Shown here in pieces: positions 1-10,829 of a stretch of 64,000 bases of DNA. Made by a program: the position numbers and the translations under genes. The notes below the pieces were generated by a model that had not been told where the DNA came from, searched no databases, and was given only the letters and a program-made list of their open reading frames with translations. Numbering within the stretch: the first letter of the stretch is position 1; each line of letters opens with the position of its first letter. The DNA is taken from NCBI GenBank assembly GCA_944472155.2, contig OX235271.1:119541329-119605328 (forward strand), read 5' to 3'. This DNA is from Trichobilharzia szidati (lineage: Eukaryota > Platyhelminthes > Trematoda > Strigeidida > Schistosomatidae).

Positions 1-9
1 GTTGTTACA
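1..9 (+). repeat. 3' tip of the left LTR of Gypsy copy A (cut by window edge)
   Basis: The first nine bases equal the last nine bases of the LTRs ending at 4163 and 8317 (terminal TTACA). The rest of this LTR lies outside the window. A primer-binding-like TGG begins three bases further on. Confidence 0.7.
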
Positions 10-11
10 TT

Positions 12-29
12 TGGTGTCGCTGCCTGTCG
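12..29 (+). other. Putative primer binding site of Gypsy copy A
   Basis: The sequence TGGTGTCGCTGCCTGTCG starts two bases after the LTR end, the usual place for a tRNA-complementary primer site. An identical copy lies at 4166-4183, and the unrelated LTR element at 54975-59042 has a similar TGGCGTCGCT at the same place. The priming tRNA was not identified. Confidence 0.5.
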
Positions 30-33
30 CGAA

Positions 34-1095
34 ATGAAAGTCCCATGGCCTGCAGCTTTTGACGAAGGAGACATATGGGTCTTCTTAAAGGACTTCGAAG
101 CTATTGCAGAGTTGAATGGCGTGCAAGAGCCACCAGCGAAGACGGGTGTACTTGGAACGCCACTGAGAGGCCGGGCGAAGGCAGCATATGATAGTGTGAG
201 GCAAACAGAGGGGCAAGCAACTTGAAAGTCAGTGGTTGAACGCTTGAAGCAGGAGTTTGACAGCCCGATGGACAGAGAGCGGGCAATGCAGCAGTTTCGC
301 ACCATGAAGCTGGAAGTTGACGGTGACCCTCTCGTATTGGCGCTGACCTTGACAAACCTACTTCGTTGCGCTCTACCAACACTGGACGAAGATTCTGAGG
401 CACAAATGTTGGCATCCCAGTTTATGAAGAGTGTCCCAGAACATATTTCCCAACAGCTACATCTGGTTAACGCCGTACAGCCACTGGACATCGGGGAGCT
501 TGCGAAGGTGACCAGACAACTGTTGAGTAAGACGGTTGCAGCGGTAGAGCCACCAAAATCCGAGCATTGTGAGAAACAAATCGAAGGGTTGCAACGTGAA
601 GTGGCCGCGCTGAGACTGAGCGTGCGGAGAGACCGGTGTTTCGCATGTGGCAAACTGGGGCACTGGAGAGACCGCTGCTCGGAGAGACGACAAAGAAGAA
701 TTTTTAAAAGATATACTGTGTCTTCTTCCTGTGTTCCGAGACTTCAGGTAATAGGGGCGATGGAGAAGAGGGCAATATATTCGAAGTTACGGGTAAATGA
801 TCGCGAGTTCGTGTGTTTAATCGACACAGGGGCTGCGGTCTCACTCGTAGATAGGAGTCTATGTGAGAGTATAAGATCGTGTTCGTTGACAGTGCAGACA
901 GTAGGCGGTCACGTGTTAAGAATCGCGGGAGTTTCAGACTGCAGGGTTAGAATTGGAGAGGATTGCGTGACGTTCCCATTCCTGGTTGCACCTGAATTGC
1001 GCCGAACAATCCTTGGGGCCAACTTTTTGCGAGAAGTGGATGCAGTGATTAACATGAAGAAAAAGTGTTGTCGTTACGAAGTACGGGTGTTTTAG
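34..1095 (+). pseudogene. Gypsy copy A gag and protease (defective)
   Basis: One reading frame encodes a gag-like capsid region, then a CCHC zinc knuckle of form CX2CX4HX4C (CFACGKLGHWRDRC, about 637-678), which in retroelements binds the element RNA. A retropepsin-type active site follows (LIDTGAA, about 817-837). The frame is broken by a TGA at 223-225, with the downstream part continuing in the same frame, and it ends at TAG 1093-1095 before the RT region, which is in another frame. The protease lies in the gag frame. The ATG at 34 is the first in frame and lies just after the primer site. The coding sequence is essentially identical to copy B at 4188-5249, including the breaks. The Gypsy (Ty3) assignment rests on domain order; the exact family was not determined. 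Confidence 0.85.
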
Positions 1096-1096
1096 C

Positions 1097-3850
1097 ATGC
1101 ACGAGAATAGTGAGGTAGCAGGGATTGCGGCATCGGAAGTCCGAAGTAAAGCAAAGTTACTCAGCAAATACGATCATCTGTTTACTGGAGATGGGGACCC
1201 ATACGGTTATTGCGATAAGGTGAATCATGAAATTCCGTTAAGTGGCCCGAAAGTAACGTCATTTACCACGCGAAGAGTTCCATGTCATTTAGAAGGCGAA
1301 GTTGAGCGACAGGTGCGAGAGATGTTAAAAGATGATATTATTGAAGAAGCTGATAGCCCGCACAACTCTCCAGTGCTGTTAGTAAAAAAGGCGAATGGGA
1401 AGTATAGATTCTGCGTTGATTTTCGACAGTTAAACAGTATGACAGAGTTAAGACCGTGTGCCATGCCAACATTAGTAGAAACTTTAGATCACCTACAAGG
1501 CGCAAATTTATTTTCAGTTCTCGATCTTCGCTCAGGATAGTGGCAGATACCGATAGAGATAATATGGCATTCATCGTGGGTCAGACACAATATCGATTTA
1601 AACGCATGCCGTTTGGACTAGCAGGTGCACCGTTCACGTTCAGACGACTGATGACGCTATTACTTAAGAACTTGAAAAACGTTGAGGTGTACGGTGATGA
1701 TCTCGTCATATATAGTCAAAACGAAAACGATCATGTGAACCATGTGGAAGCCGTGTTGCGACGCATCGAAGAGTTTGGACTGCGCGTCAACAAAACCAAG
1801 TCTCAGATAGCCAAAAAGAATGTAACTCTTTTGGGACATAAAGTGGGAAATGATGAGATTAAACCACTACCGCAGAAAATCTTGACGATAAAGACGATCC
1901 CGGCCCCAAATTCAAAGAGAAAATTGAGACAATTCTTAGGTAGAGCAGCGTTTTATAGTCGCTTCGTGAAGAACTTCAATGAGATAGCAGCCCCTCTGTA
2001 CAGGCTACTAGGTGAACCGAGGTTTGTTTGGTCGGAGGAATCTCAGAAGAAGAAGGATTAAACAGCTGCTCGACCACCAACAAATGACACTAAAGCTACC
2101 TGTACCTGGAAGACAGTTCACAGTGTGCACAGATGCCAGTGACTACGACATAGGTGCGGTCCTAAGACAGGGTGAGGGAATCGTTGAGTATGCCAGTCGG
2201 GTTTTGACACACACAGAGCGAAAGTATTCAACGATAGAGAAAGAATGTTTAGCGATGGTATGGGCAATCGACAAATGGAGACCTTATTTACTCGGCCGGC
2301 GGTTCCACATCGAAACGGATCATAAGCCGCTACAGTTTCTGAAGACAGCGAGAGACCCACGAGGGAAATTGTCACAGTGGATGCTGCGTCTTCAGGAGTA
2401 CGATTTTACCATCTTACACGTTCCTGGAAATGAAAATGTCTTGGCAGATTTGTTATCGAGACCAGAAGACGAGTCTGAGTTGCCCGAGGTCGCGTACGGA
2501 GTGCATGCAGTAGAACAAGACCCACTAAGACTGGCACGCAGACAAAGGTTGGACGATACGCTGAATACAGTAATGCAGGTGATCATTAACGGAATAGAAG
2601 TGGATCCAGCTACAGCGAGTAAGGAGCTAACCACACTACTCAGACAGAGAGGTCGCCTAAGAGTGAATGTCTACGGGACTCTGACCTGGCGAGAGGACGA
2701 CAGAAGCTGGCTGGCTGTCATACCTCAATCGTCGCGCCACGACATGATAGAAGAATGCCGCCAGCTAGCACATACCGGAATGGCCAGAACAGCCGACCTC
2801 TTGAGACAAAGTATGTACTAGCCAGGTATGAGAGAAGACGTGGCAAGATATGTACTTGGATGTCCACGGTGCCAGCTAATGAAAGGCGACCGGCGCATAC
2901 GACCACCACTTCAGTCGATTCCAGTTACGGCGATAGGTGACTCGTGGTCCGTAGATGTTATGGGTCCATTTCCTCAGACATCCAATGGTAACCAGTACCT
3001 CTTGGTGATGACGGAACACGCGACAGGATGAGCAGACGCCGTAGCAATCTCAGACCAACGCGCAAAGACAGATGCAGTAGTTAGACACATCGCTGCAGAC
3101 CATGGCGTACCAAAGACAATACTGACAGACCAAGGTCCGTGCTTCGAAAGTGAAGAATTTACTTCCCGTTTGCAACAGCTTGGCATCAAGAGGATCCGAA
3201 CGACCCCATACCATCCACAAACGCATGGCCTGACGGAGAGAAACAACCGTACGCTGAAGGAGTGGCTGGCCTCGAAGGGCAGTAACTGGGAAACGGAGCT
3301 GCCACTGATTCTACTAACACATCGTGCCACCACCCAGGAAACAACGAAAAAGTCACCCTTTCAACTGATTTATGGTAGAAAACCACGATCGCCGATACAC
3401 AACGAAACCTGGCCCCTTCACCAAAAGTGGAGTACGACAAAATTAAAAGCAGAACGGAAAGAAGCCGTCAAGAATGTAATGCAGAAGCAGCGGAGGGATG
3501 TCGCGAAGTCTCAGCTGAGAGAAAAGACTCAGTGCATTACCTTCTCAGTCGGGGACCAAGTGAAGTGTAAAGGCAGAAGATATGCTGTCGGATGCGGGCC
3601 AGGTTCACGCACACTCCTTTCAAAGTGGGAAGGACCATACACAGTCACAAAAAGACAGGGTCAAGTATATGCCATCAGAAGAGGTGACAAACAAAAACGA
3701 GTTAACGCCAGTCAGATCCAACGATGGGTGCATTGGGACAAGCCGGTCTGTAACAATCATCAACGAGAGGACGCATCACCCAGAAGGTCGGAACGCCTGC
3801 GCGCGAAGCTATTTGACGGGGGGTCGAGTGTGGTGAGAGCTGTCTACTAG
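1097..3850 (+). pseudogene. Gypsy copy A pol: RT, RNase H, integrase (defective)
   Basis: Domains in order are reverse transcriptase (KYRFCVDFRQLN near 1400; MPFGLAGAPFTF near 1610; catalytic YGDD near 1690), RNase H (CTDASDYDIGAVL near 2126; EKECLAMVWAIDKWRPYL) and integrase (WSVDVMGPF near 2945; TDQG near 3127; HPQTHGLTERNNRTLK near 3205). RT-RH before integrase is the Gypsy order. The frame is broken at TAG 1538-1540 (expected Tyr in the RSGYW motif), by a shift into another frame between about 1541 and 1565, a shift back near 2040-2061, TAG 2819-2821 and TGA 3029-3031 (both at expected Trp codons). The final part runs to TAG 3848-3850, about 22 bases inside the proposed LTR. The element cannot make an intact polyprotein. 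Confidence 0.88.
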
Positions 3851-4163
3851 CCAAATCGGTAGACAGTAATTTACGTCAATATTTACGTTCCCAAGATTTG
3901 TCGTGAGAAAATGTGAACAAAGATTGATTCAAAACCGACCACAGCAGACTTTGCGTAGGCGGATGCAGTTAACATATAGAGGATTTGACATTCAAGAAAC
4001 AGTCACAAATAGATGAAAGATTAACTTTACGTGAGAAACAACCAATCGGAAGACTGTGTTCGTTTGCTTAAATATCCATAGTAATGTACATGAAAATATA
4101 TAAATATGCGTTGATTTCCTTAATAAATGATCTGTTGCCTGACCCTTGCCTTCTGTTGTTACA
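3829..4163 (+). repeat. Central LTR shared by Gypsy copies A and B
   Basis: This segment of about 335 bp starts TGTGGTGAG after a G-rich tract (GACGGGGGGTCGAG, a plausible polypurine tract) and ends GTTGTTACA, so its termini are TGT...ACA. It contains AATAAA near 4122. It serves as 3' LTR for copy A and 5' LTR for copy B. The 3' boundary is firm from alignment of 9, 4163 and 8317; the 5' boundary is inferred from the tract and the TG terminus. Confidence 0.65.
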
Positions 4164-4187
4164 TTTGGTGTCGCTGCCTGTCGCGAA

Positions 4188-5249
4188 ATGAAAGTCCCAT
4201 GGCCTGCAGCTTTTGACGAAGGAGACATATGGGTCTTCTTAAAGGACTTCGAAGCTATTGCAGAGTTGAATGGCGTGCAAGAGCCACCAGCGAAGACGGG
4301 TGTACTTGGAACGCCACTGAGAGGCCGGGCGAAGGCAGCATATGATAGTGTGAGGCAAACAGAGGGGCAAGCAACTTGAAAGTCAGTGGTTGAACGCTTG
4401 AAGCAGGAGTTTGACAGCCCGATGGACAGAGAGCGGGCAATGCAGCAGTTTCGCACCATGAAGCTGGAAGTTGACGGTGACCCTCTCGTATTGGCGCTGA
4501 CCTTGACAAACCTACTTCGTTGCGCTCTACCAACACTGGACGAAGATTCTGAGGCACAAATGTTGGCATCCCAGTTTATGAAGAGTGTCCCAGAACATAT
4601 TTCCCAACAGCTACATCTGGTTAACGCCGTACAGCCACTGGACATCGGGGAGCTTGCGAAGGTGACCAGACAACTGTTGAGTAAGACGGTTGCAGCGGTA
4701 GAGCCACCAAAATCCGAGCATTGTGAGAAACAAATCGAAGGGTTGCAACGTGAAGTGGCCGCGCTGAGACTGAGCGTGCGGAGAGACCGGTGTTTCGCAT
4801 GTGGCAAACTGGGGCACTGGAGAGACCGCTGCTCGGAGAGACGACAAAGAAGAATTTTTAAAAGATATACTGTGTCTTCTTCCTGTGTTCCGAGACTTCA
4901 GGTAATAGGGGCGATGGAGAAGAGGGCAATATATTCGAAGTTACGGGTAAATGATCGCGAGTTCGTGTGTTTAATCGACACAGGGGCTGCGGTCTCACTC
5001 GTAGATAGGAGTCTATGTGAGAGTATAAGATCGTGTTCGTTGACAGTGCAGACAGTAGGCGGTCACGTGTTAAGAATCGCGGGAGTTTCAGACTGCAGGG
5101 TTAGAATTGGAGAGGATTGCGTGACGTTCCCATTCCTGGTTGCACCTGAATTGCGCCGAACAATCCTTGGGGCCAACTTTTTGCGAGAAGTGGATGCAGT
5201 GATTAACATGAAGAAAAAGTGTTGTCGTTACGAAGTACGGGTGTTTTAG
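4188..5249 (+). pseudogene. Gypsy copy B gag and protease (defective)
   Basis: Offset by exactly 4154 bases from copy A and translated identically. It has the same CCHC knuckle and DTGAA protease motif, the same TGA stop (4377-4379) and the same terminating TAG (5247-5249). A longer frame can be opened from 4146, but that start lies in the LTR, so 4188 is preferred by analogy with copy A. Confidence 0.85.
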
Positions 5250-5250
5250 C

Positions 5251-8004
5251 ATGCACGAGAATAGTGAGGTAGCAGGGATTGCGGCATCGGAAGTCCGAAG
5301 TAAAGCAAAGTTACTCAGCAAATACGATCATCTGTTTACTGGAGATGGGGACCCATACGGTTATTGCGATAAGGTGAATCATGAAATTCCGTTAAGTGGC
5401 CCGAAAGTAACGTCATTTACCACGCGAAGAGTTCCATGTCATTTAGAAGGCGAAGTTGAGCGACAGGTGCGAGAGATGTTAAAAGATGATATTATTGAAG
5501 AAGCTGATAGCCCGCACAACTCTCCAGTGCTGTTAGTAAAAAAGGCGAATGGGAAGTATAGATTCTGCGTTGATTTTCGACAGTTAAACAGTATGACAGA
5601 GTTAAGACCGTGTGCCATGCCAACATTAGTAGAAACTTTAGATCACCTACAAGGCGCAAATTTATTTTCAGTTCTCGATCTTCGCTCAGGATAGTGGCAG
5701 ATACCGATAGAGATAATATGGCATTCATCGTGGGTCAGACACAATATCGATTTAAACGCATGCCGTTTGGACTAGCAGGTGCACCGTTCACGTTCAGACG
5801 ACTGATGACGCTATTACTTAAGAACTTGAAAAACGTTGAGGTGTACGGTGATGATCTCGTCATATATAGTCAAAACGAAAACGATCATGTGAACCATGTG
5901 GAAGCCGTGTTGCGACGCATCGAAGAGTTTGGACTGCGCGTCAACAAAACCAAGTCTCAGATAGCCAAAAAGAATGTAACTCTTTTGGGACATAAAGTGG
6001 GAAATGATGAGATTAAACCACTACCGCAGAAAATCTTGACGATAAAGACGATCCCGGCCCCAAATTCAAAGAGAAAATTGAGACAATTCTTAGGTAGAGC
6101 AGCGTTTTATAGTCGCTTCGTGAAGAACTTCAATGAGATAGCAGCCCCTCTGTACAGGCTACTAGGTGAACCGAGGTTTGTTTGGTCGGAGGAATCTCAG
6201 AAGAAGAAGGATTAAACAGCTGCTCGACCACCAACAAATGACACTAAAGCTACCTGTACCTGGAAGACAGTTCACAGTGTGCACAGATGCCAGTGACTAC
6301 GACATAGGTGCGGTCCTAAGACAGGGTGAGGGAATCGTTGAGTATGCCAGTCGGGTTTTGACACACACAGAGCGAAAGTATTCAACGATAGAGAAAGAAT
6401 GTTTAGCGATGGTATGGGCAATCGACAAATGGAGACCTTATTTACTCGGCCGGCGGTTCCACATCGAAACGGATCATAAGCCGCTACAGTTTCTGAAGAC
6501 AGCGAGAGACCCACGAGGGAAATTGTCACAGTGGATGCTGCGTCTTCAGGAGTACGATTTTACCATCTTACACGTTCCTGGAAATGAAAATGTCTTGGCA
6601 GATTTGTTATCGAGACCAGAAGACGAGTCTGAGTTGCCCGAGGTCGCGTACGGAGTGCATGCAGTAGAACAAGACCCACTAAGACTGGCACGCAGACAAA
6701 GGTTGGACGATACGCTGAATACAGTAATGCAGGTGATCATTAACGGAATAGAAGTGGATCCAGCTACAGCGAGTAAGGAGCTAACCACACTACTCAGACA
6801 GAGAGGTCGCCTAAGAGTGAATGTCTACGGGACTCTGACCTGGCGAGAGGACGACAGAAGCTGGCTGGCTGTCATACCTCAATCGTCGCGCCACGACATG
6901 ATAGAAGAATGCCGCCAGCTAGCACATACCGGAATGGCCAGAACAGCCGACCTCTTGAGACAAAGTATGTACTAGCCAGGTATGAGAGAAGACGTGGCAA
7001 GATATGTACTTGGATGTCCACGGTGCCAGCTAATGAAAGGCGACCGGTGCATACGACCACCACTTCAGTCGATTCCAGTTACGGCGATAGGTGACTCGTG
7101 GTCCGTAGATGTTATGGGTCCATTTCCTCAGACATCCAATGGTAACCAGTACCTCTTGGTGATGACGGAACACGCGACAGGATGAGCAGACGCCGTAGCA
7201 ATCTCAGACCAACGCGCAAAGACAGATGCAGTAGTTAGACACATCGCTGCAGACCATGGCGTACCAAAGACAATACTGACAGACCAAGGTCCGTGCTTCG
7301 AAAGTGAAGAATTTACTTCCCGTTTGCAACAGCTTGGCATCAAGAGGATCCGAACGACCCCATACCATCCACAAACGCATGGCCTGACGGAGAGAAACAA
7401 CCGTACGCTGAAGGAGTGGCTGGCCTCGAAGGGCAGTAACTGGGAAACGGAGCTGCCACTGATTCTACTAACACATCGTGCCACCACCCAGGAAACAACG
7501 AAAAAGTCACCCTTTCAACTGATGTATGGTAGAAAACCACGATCACCGATACACAACGAAACCTGGCCCCTTCACCAAAAGTGGAGTACGACAAAATTAA
7601 AAGCAGAACGGAAAGAAGCCGTCAAGAATGTAATGCAGAAGCAGCGGAGGGATGTCGCGAAGTCTCAGCTGAGAGAAAAGACTCAGTGCATTACCTTCTC
7701 AGTCGGGGACCAAGTGAAGTGTAAAGGCAGAAGATATGCTGTCGGATGCGGGCCAGGTTCACGCACACTCCTTTCAAAGTGGGAAGGACCATACACAGTC
7801 ACAAAAAGACAGGGTCAAGTATATGCCATCAGAAGAGGTGACAAACAAAAACGAGTTAACGCCAGTCAGATCCAACGATGGGTGCATTGGGACAAGCCGG
7901 TCTGTAACAATCATCAACGAGAGGACGCATCACCCAGAAGGTCGGAACGCCTGCGCGCGAAGCTATTTGACGGGGGGTCGAGTGTGGTGAGAGCTGTCTA
8001 CTAG
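5251..8004 (+). pseudogene. Gypsy copy B pol: RT, RNase H, integrase (defective)
   Basis: Same domain order and the same lesions as copy A: TAG 5692-5694, frame shifts near 5700 and 6200, TAG 6973-6975 and TGA 7183-7185. Differences noticed from copy A are few: C to T at 7048 (Arg to Cys), T to G at 7524 (Ile to Met) and one G to A in the segment just after it. Sharing every break means the duplication followed inactivation, or that both copies derive from the same dead template. Confidence 0.88.
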
Positions 8005-8317
8005 CCAAATCGGTAGACAGTAATTTACGTCAATATTTACGTTCCCAAGATTTGTCGTGAGAAAATGTGAACAAAGATTGATTCAAAACCGACCACAGCA
8101 GACTTTGCGTAGGCGGATGCAGTTAACATATAGAGGATTTGACATTCAAGAAACAGTCACAAATAGATGAAAGATTAACTTTACGTGAGAAACAACCAAT
8201 CGGAAGACTGTGTTTGTTTGCTTAAATATCCATAGTAATGTACATGAAAATATATAAATATGCGTTGATTTCCTTAATAAATGATCTGTTGCCTGACCCT
8301 TGCCTTCTGTTGTTACA
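7983..8317 (+). repeat. Right LTR of Gypsy copy B
   Basis: Matches the LTR at 3829-4163; I noticed one C-to-T difference (in the GTGTTTGTTTGC stretch near 8213). It ends GTTGTTACA and then passes directly into unrelated sequence beginning TACATAGTCC. The target-site duplication cannot be tested because the left flank is outside the window. Confidence 0.65.
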
Positions 8318-9348
8318 TACATAGTCCAAAGAGGCAGGAATGATTTGGATAGGAATGACCTTTCAGGGCGCGTCCTGCATTTGATTGGTTCTCGAGGGAC
8401 AACTTCTGAAAGACCTTCATTTTAGTTATGGCGATTTAACTTCGTTCATAACTATAATTTTTATTGATTAAGGCCAAAACATTATATTTGAAACTGTTCT
8501 GGCCATGTTACTTCGAATGTGTATTTTCTATGAACCAACAACCCGTAAGCTTCGCCGTGACACTCAGATTTGAAAGACCGGCCAACTTTCAGGCGAATAA
8601 TTAAATTTATAGTGTCCATGACCCAGGGTTCAAACGTAGATGTCTGTTTTGATATATGATTATGAATTCTGGGAAAATAATTAGGTTAACTTTTACCTCT
8701 GCCATCTTGTGTACAACACCCCTGCACTTGGTTTCACTTTCTCTTTTTCAGGGCTAAAACATTTCTTCGCAAGTCCGAATTTGTGAGAAAATTAACTACG
8801 AACATACACTGACATTCTACTATTACATTTGACAACTGTTTTCTCCTTTTTCATGTGTGGGCGGTGAAGTATTCTCCAGGATATGGAGAAGTTATTTACT
8901 TCTCTAACTGGCACTCTCCTTCCTCTTCTGTGTCGCAGGGGTCACCAGAGGCAGGTGAGTGAACACTTGTTCGCCAGTCATAGCTGGGTAAAATCCTGTC
9001 TCACTAACGCGGCACTGGTGAGTCAGATCACAGAGGTTCCTCAAATACTGTCTTACTGAAATAGACTAAGTTTCTCCTCCACTTAGTTCTCGTCTCCATG
9101 CGGAAAGACGAACATCTGAGCCAGTGTGAATGCTTTAGTCAGATTGTGCGGAAAAGCGGAAATGTGGTGTGGAGATTGACTGATTGGAGCACTTTAAAGA
9201 TGGTTTTGGTGTCGGGGGAATGTGTTTGCAAGGTTGTAGCATTGACTGGGTGCATCTCCTAACAGATTGTGCTGAAAATTTCGGCAACTTAGTCAATGTG
9301 GCTAGGCTCCAGGAATATGGGCATTGTTAAAGTTGGTATCACCCAACC
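8318..9348. other. No gene recognised
   Basis: AT-rich sequence with no long frame, RNA gene or clear repeat structure that I could support. Confidence 0.4.
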
Positions 9349-9768
9349 TCATAGTATAATTTGGTTACCTGCATCTAGCTGTAGTAAAATGATGAGGATA
9401 AAAAAAGAGAAAGGTTGACTCATCTCAGTTATATTTGATACCTTAGAAGTCCTTTGAGTAGATTTAGAAGCATGAGCAATAGAAAACGCTGAATCAAACC
9501 AGACAGAGTGTATGTCAAGCACAGGAATTCTGTTCCTTACATTTTTACTCAGAATCTTAGAGCTAGATGGGAAGGTATTACAAGGGTTTTCGATAATTTT
9601 AGTACAGCGGATATGATTTTCATTGGTAATTTTTGCAACAGGTGAGTGCTTCCCAGGCTGTACAACAGCTGGAGAAATATCGGATTTAGCACTGATAGCC
9701 GTATCAAGCTTCATTTTCAGGTAACTAGGTGGAGGGCTTCTTTTAGGTTTAAAGGGGGTTGTGTATTC
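9349..9768 (-). pseudogene. ORF1-like fragment, unrecognised
   Basis: A minus-strand open frame of about 140 codons (121 from the first ATG at 9714), Ser/Thr/Lys-rich and without motifs I recognise. It sits among LINE debris and resembles the low-complexity ORF1 (gag-like) part of CR1-type LINEs in composition only. A host-gene fragment is not excluded. I assign no function. Confidence 0.3.
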
Positions 9769-10544
9769 GCATCAATGGGGCTGGCACTTACCTTTTAGTG
9801 ACTGATTTCACCTGCTGGGATACTTTGCTTGGCACGACGCTGGATCGTTGTCCTGTCGCGGATGATACGTATATTTTTAAGGCTGCTTACTCTGCTAAAA
9901 AGGTGCTGGTTGTTTACAAAGTGGCTTGCATCCACAGTGGTATTAAATTCGAACATTATTGGACAGGATGTATTAGATAAAGATTTACGCAGTCACTTAA
10001 AAGTGTGTTTTTAATGTTGGCACTGTCGGACAAATTGAAAACGATTGCGTTATACATGCAACGAACACGCTTTATCACCTCCGTGGAAGTATGATCAATA
10101 ATTCTCTCACAAGACTGTAATGTGTCAGGGTAATCAGCAGGCTTAATTAATAACCTAAGGGGTAAGAGATCATGGTCTAATGGAAGAATGTTTATACTTT
10201 CCAGGTGATTGGCCTGGGTGGATGTATATTGCGAAGATAATAAGCTTTTGCCTTTTTAAAATCCGGCACTAGGTTGACTTCCATGTGTCGTTGATGACCG
10301 ATGGAAATTTTCACGATGGAGGGTTTGATCGGTAATAGTGGCGGTGGTCCTACAATCTACCTTCCGAAATAGCACATGGGTACCCTGCCTAAAATCATCG
10401 AAATGAACAGAACTAGATGACGGCAAACCTGCCTGTGCGTTGCAAGGATTATCAAGGTCGACGTCTATGGTTACAAAGCATTAAGGGAGTTGTCATTTCC
10501 TTAGACGTCGCCAAAAGAATCGATGTTAGTAGGTGCAGATGATA
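9769..10544. other. Decayed sequence between ORF1-like fragments
   Basis: Short plus-strand frames near 9759-10014 show no motif. Probably part of the same decayed repeat as its neighbours; nothing else is visible. Confidence 0.3.
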
Positions 10545-10552
10545 AGGAGGCT

Positions 10553-10774
10553 ATACATATGTTCGGACTTTTGACTGATGGTTCCAACCAGGGCGTTTGG
10601 GTGGCGTGGATTCGACCGCATCAAAGGAGCTGGTGTCAGACCTTGTATTGAGATTCATTGTGGCTCGGCAGGTATCCATGATACTTGTCTCACAACCTGT
10701 ACTACTGTGTATATCCCTGATAAAATCATTTATTACACAAGACAGTGAAGAGGCGATAATATCTGACCTTCACT
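10553..10774 (-). pseudogene. Second ORF1-like fragment, unrecognised
   Basis: A minus-strand frame of about 75 codons between stops reads RSDIIASSLSCVINDFI near its beginning and ends ...KVRTYV before TAG. It lacks an early ATG. It lies just beyond the 3' end of the RTE LINE, so the LINE probably inserted into this older repeat. Function unknown. Confidence 0.25.
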
Positions 10775-10810
10775 TATGTAGCTTCTGTTTCAGACTGGGG
10801 GAATTGTATC

Positions 10811-10823
10811 ACTATGTTGTTTA
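10811..10823 (-). repeat. Target-site duplication, 3' side of RTE LINE
   Basis: ACTATGTTGTTTA is repeated exactly at 14163-14175 on the other side of the LINE. Confidence 0.8.
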
Positions 10824-10829
10824 TTATTA

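Noticed and set aside
1097..1540. Programmed frameshift between gag-protease and pol
   Set aside because: The gag stop is followed by several other stops and shifts in pol, and no clear slippery sequence stands out, so mutation is the simpler reading.
2012..2821. Independent RNase H gene
   Set aside because: It is the RNase H part of the Gypsy pol, separated only by a frameshift.
3992..4807. 271-codon minus-strand frame across the Gypsy LTR and gag
   Set aside because: Shadow of the plus-strand gag and LTR; no motif, and similar antisense frames repeat in both copies.
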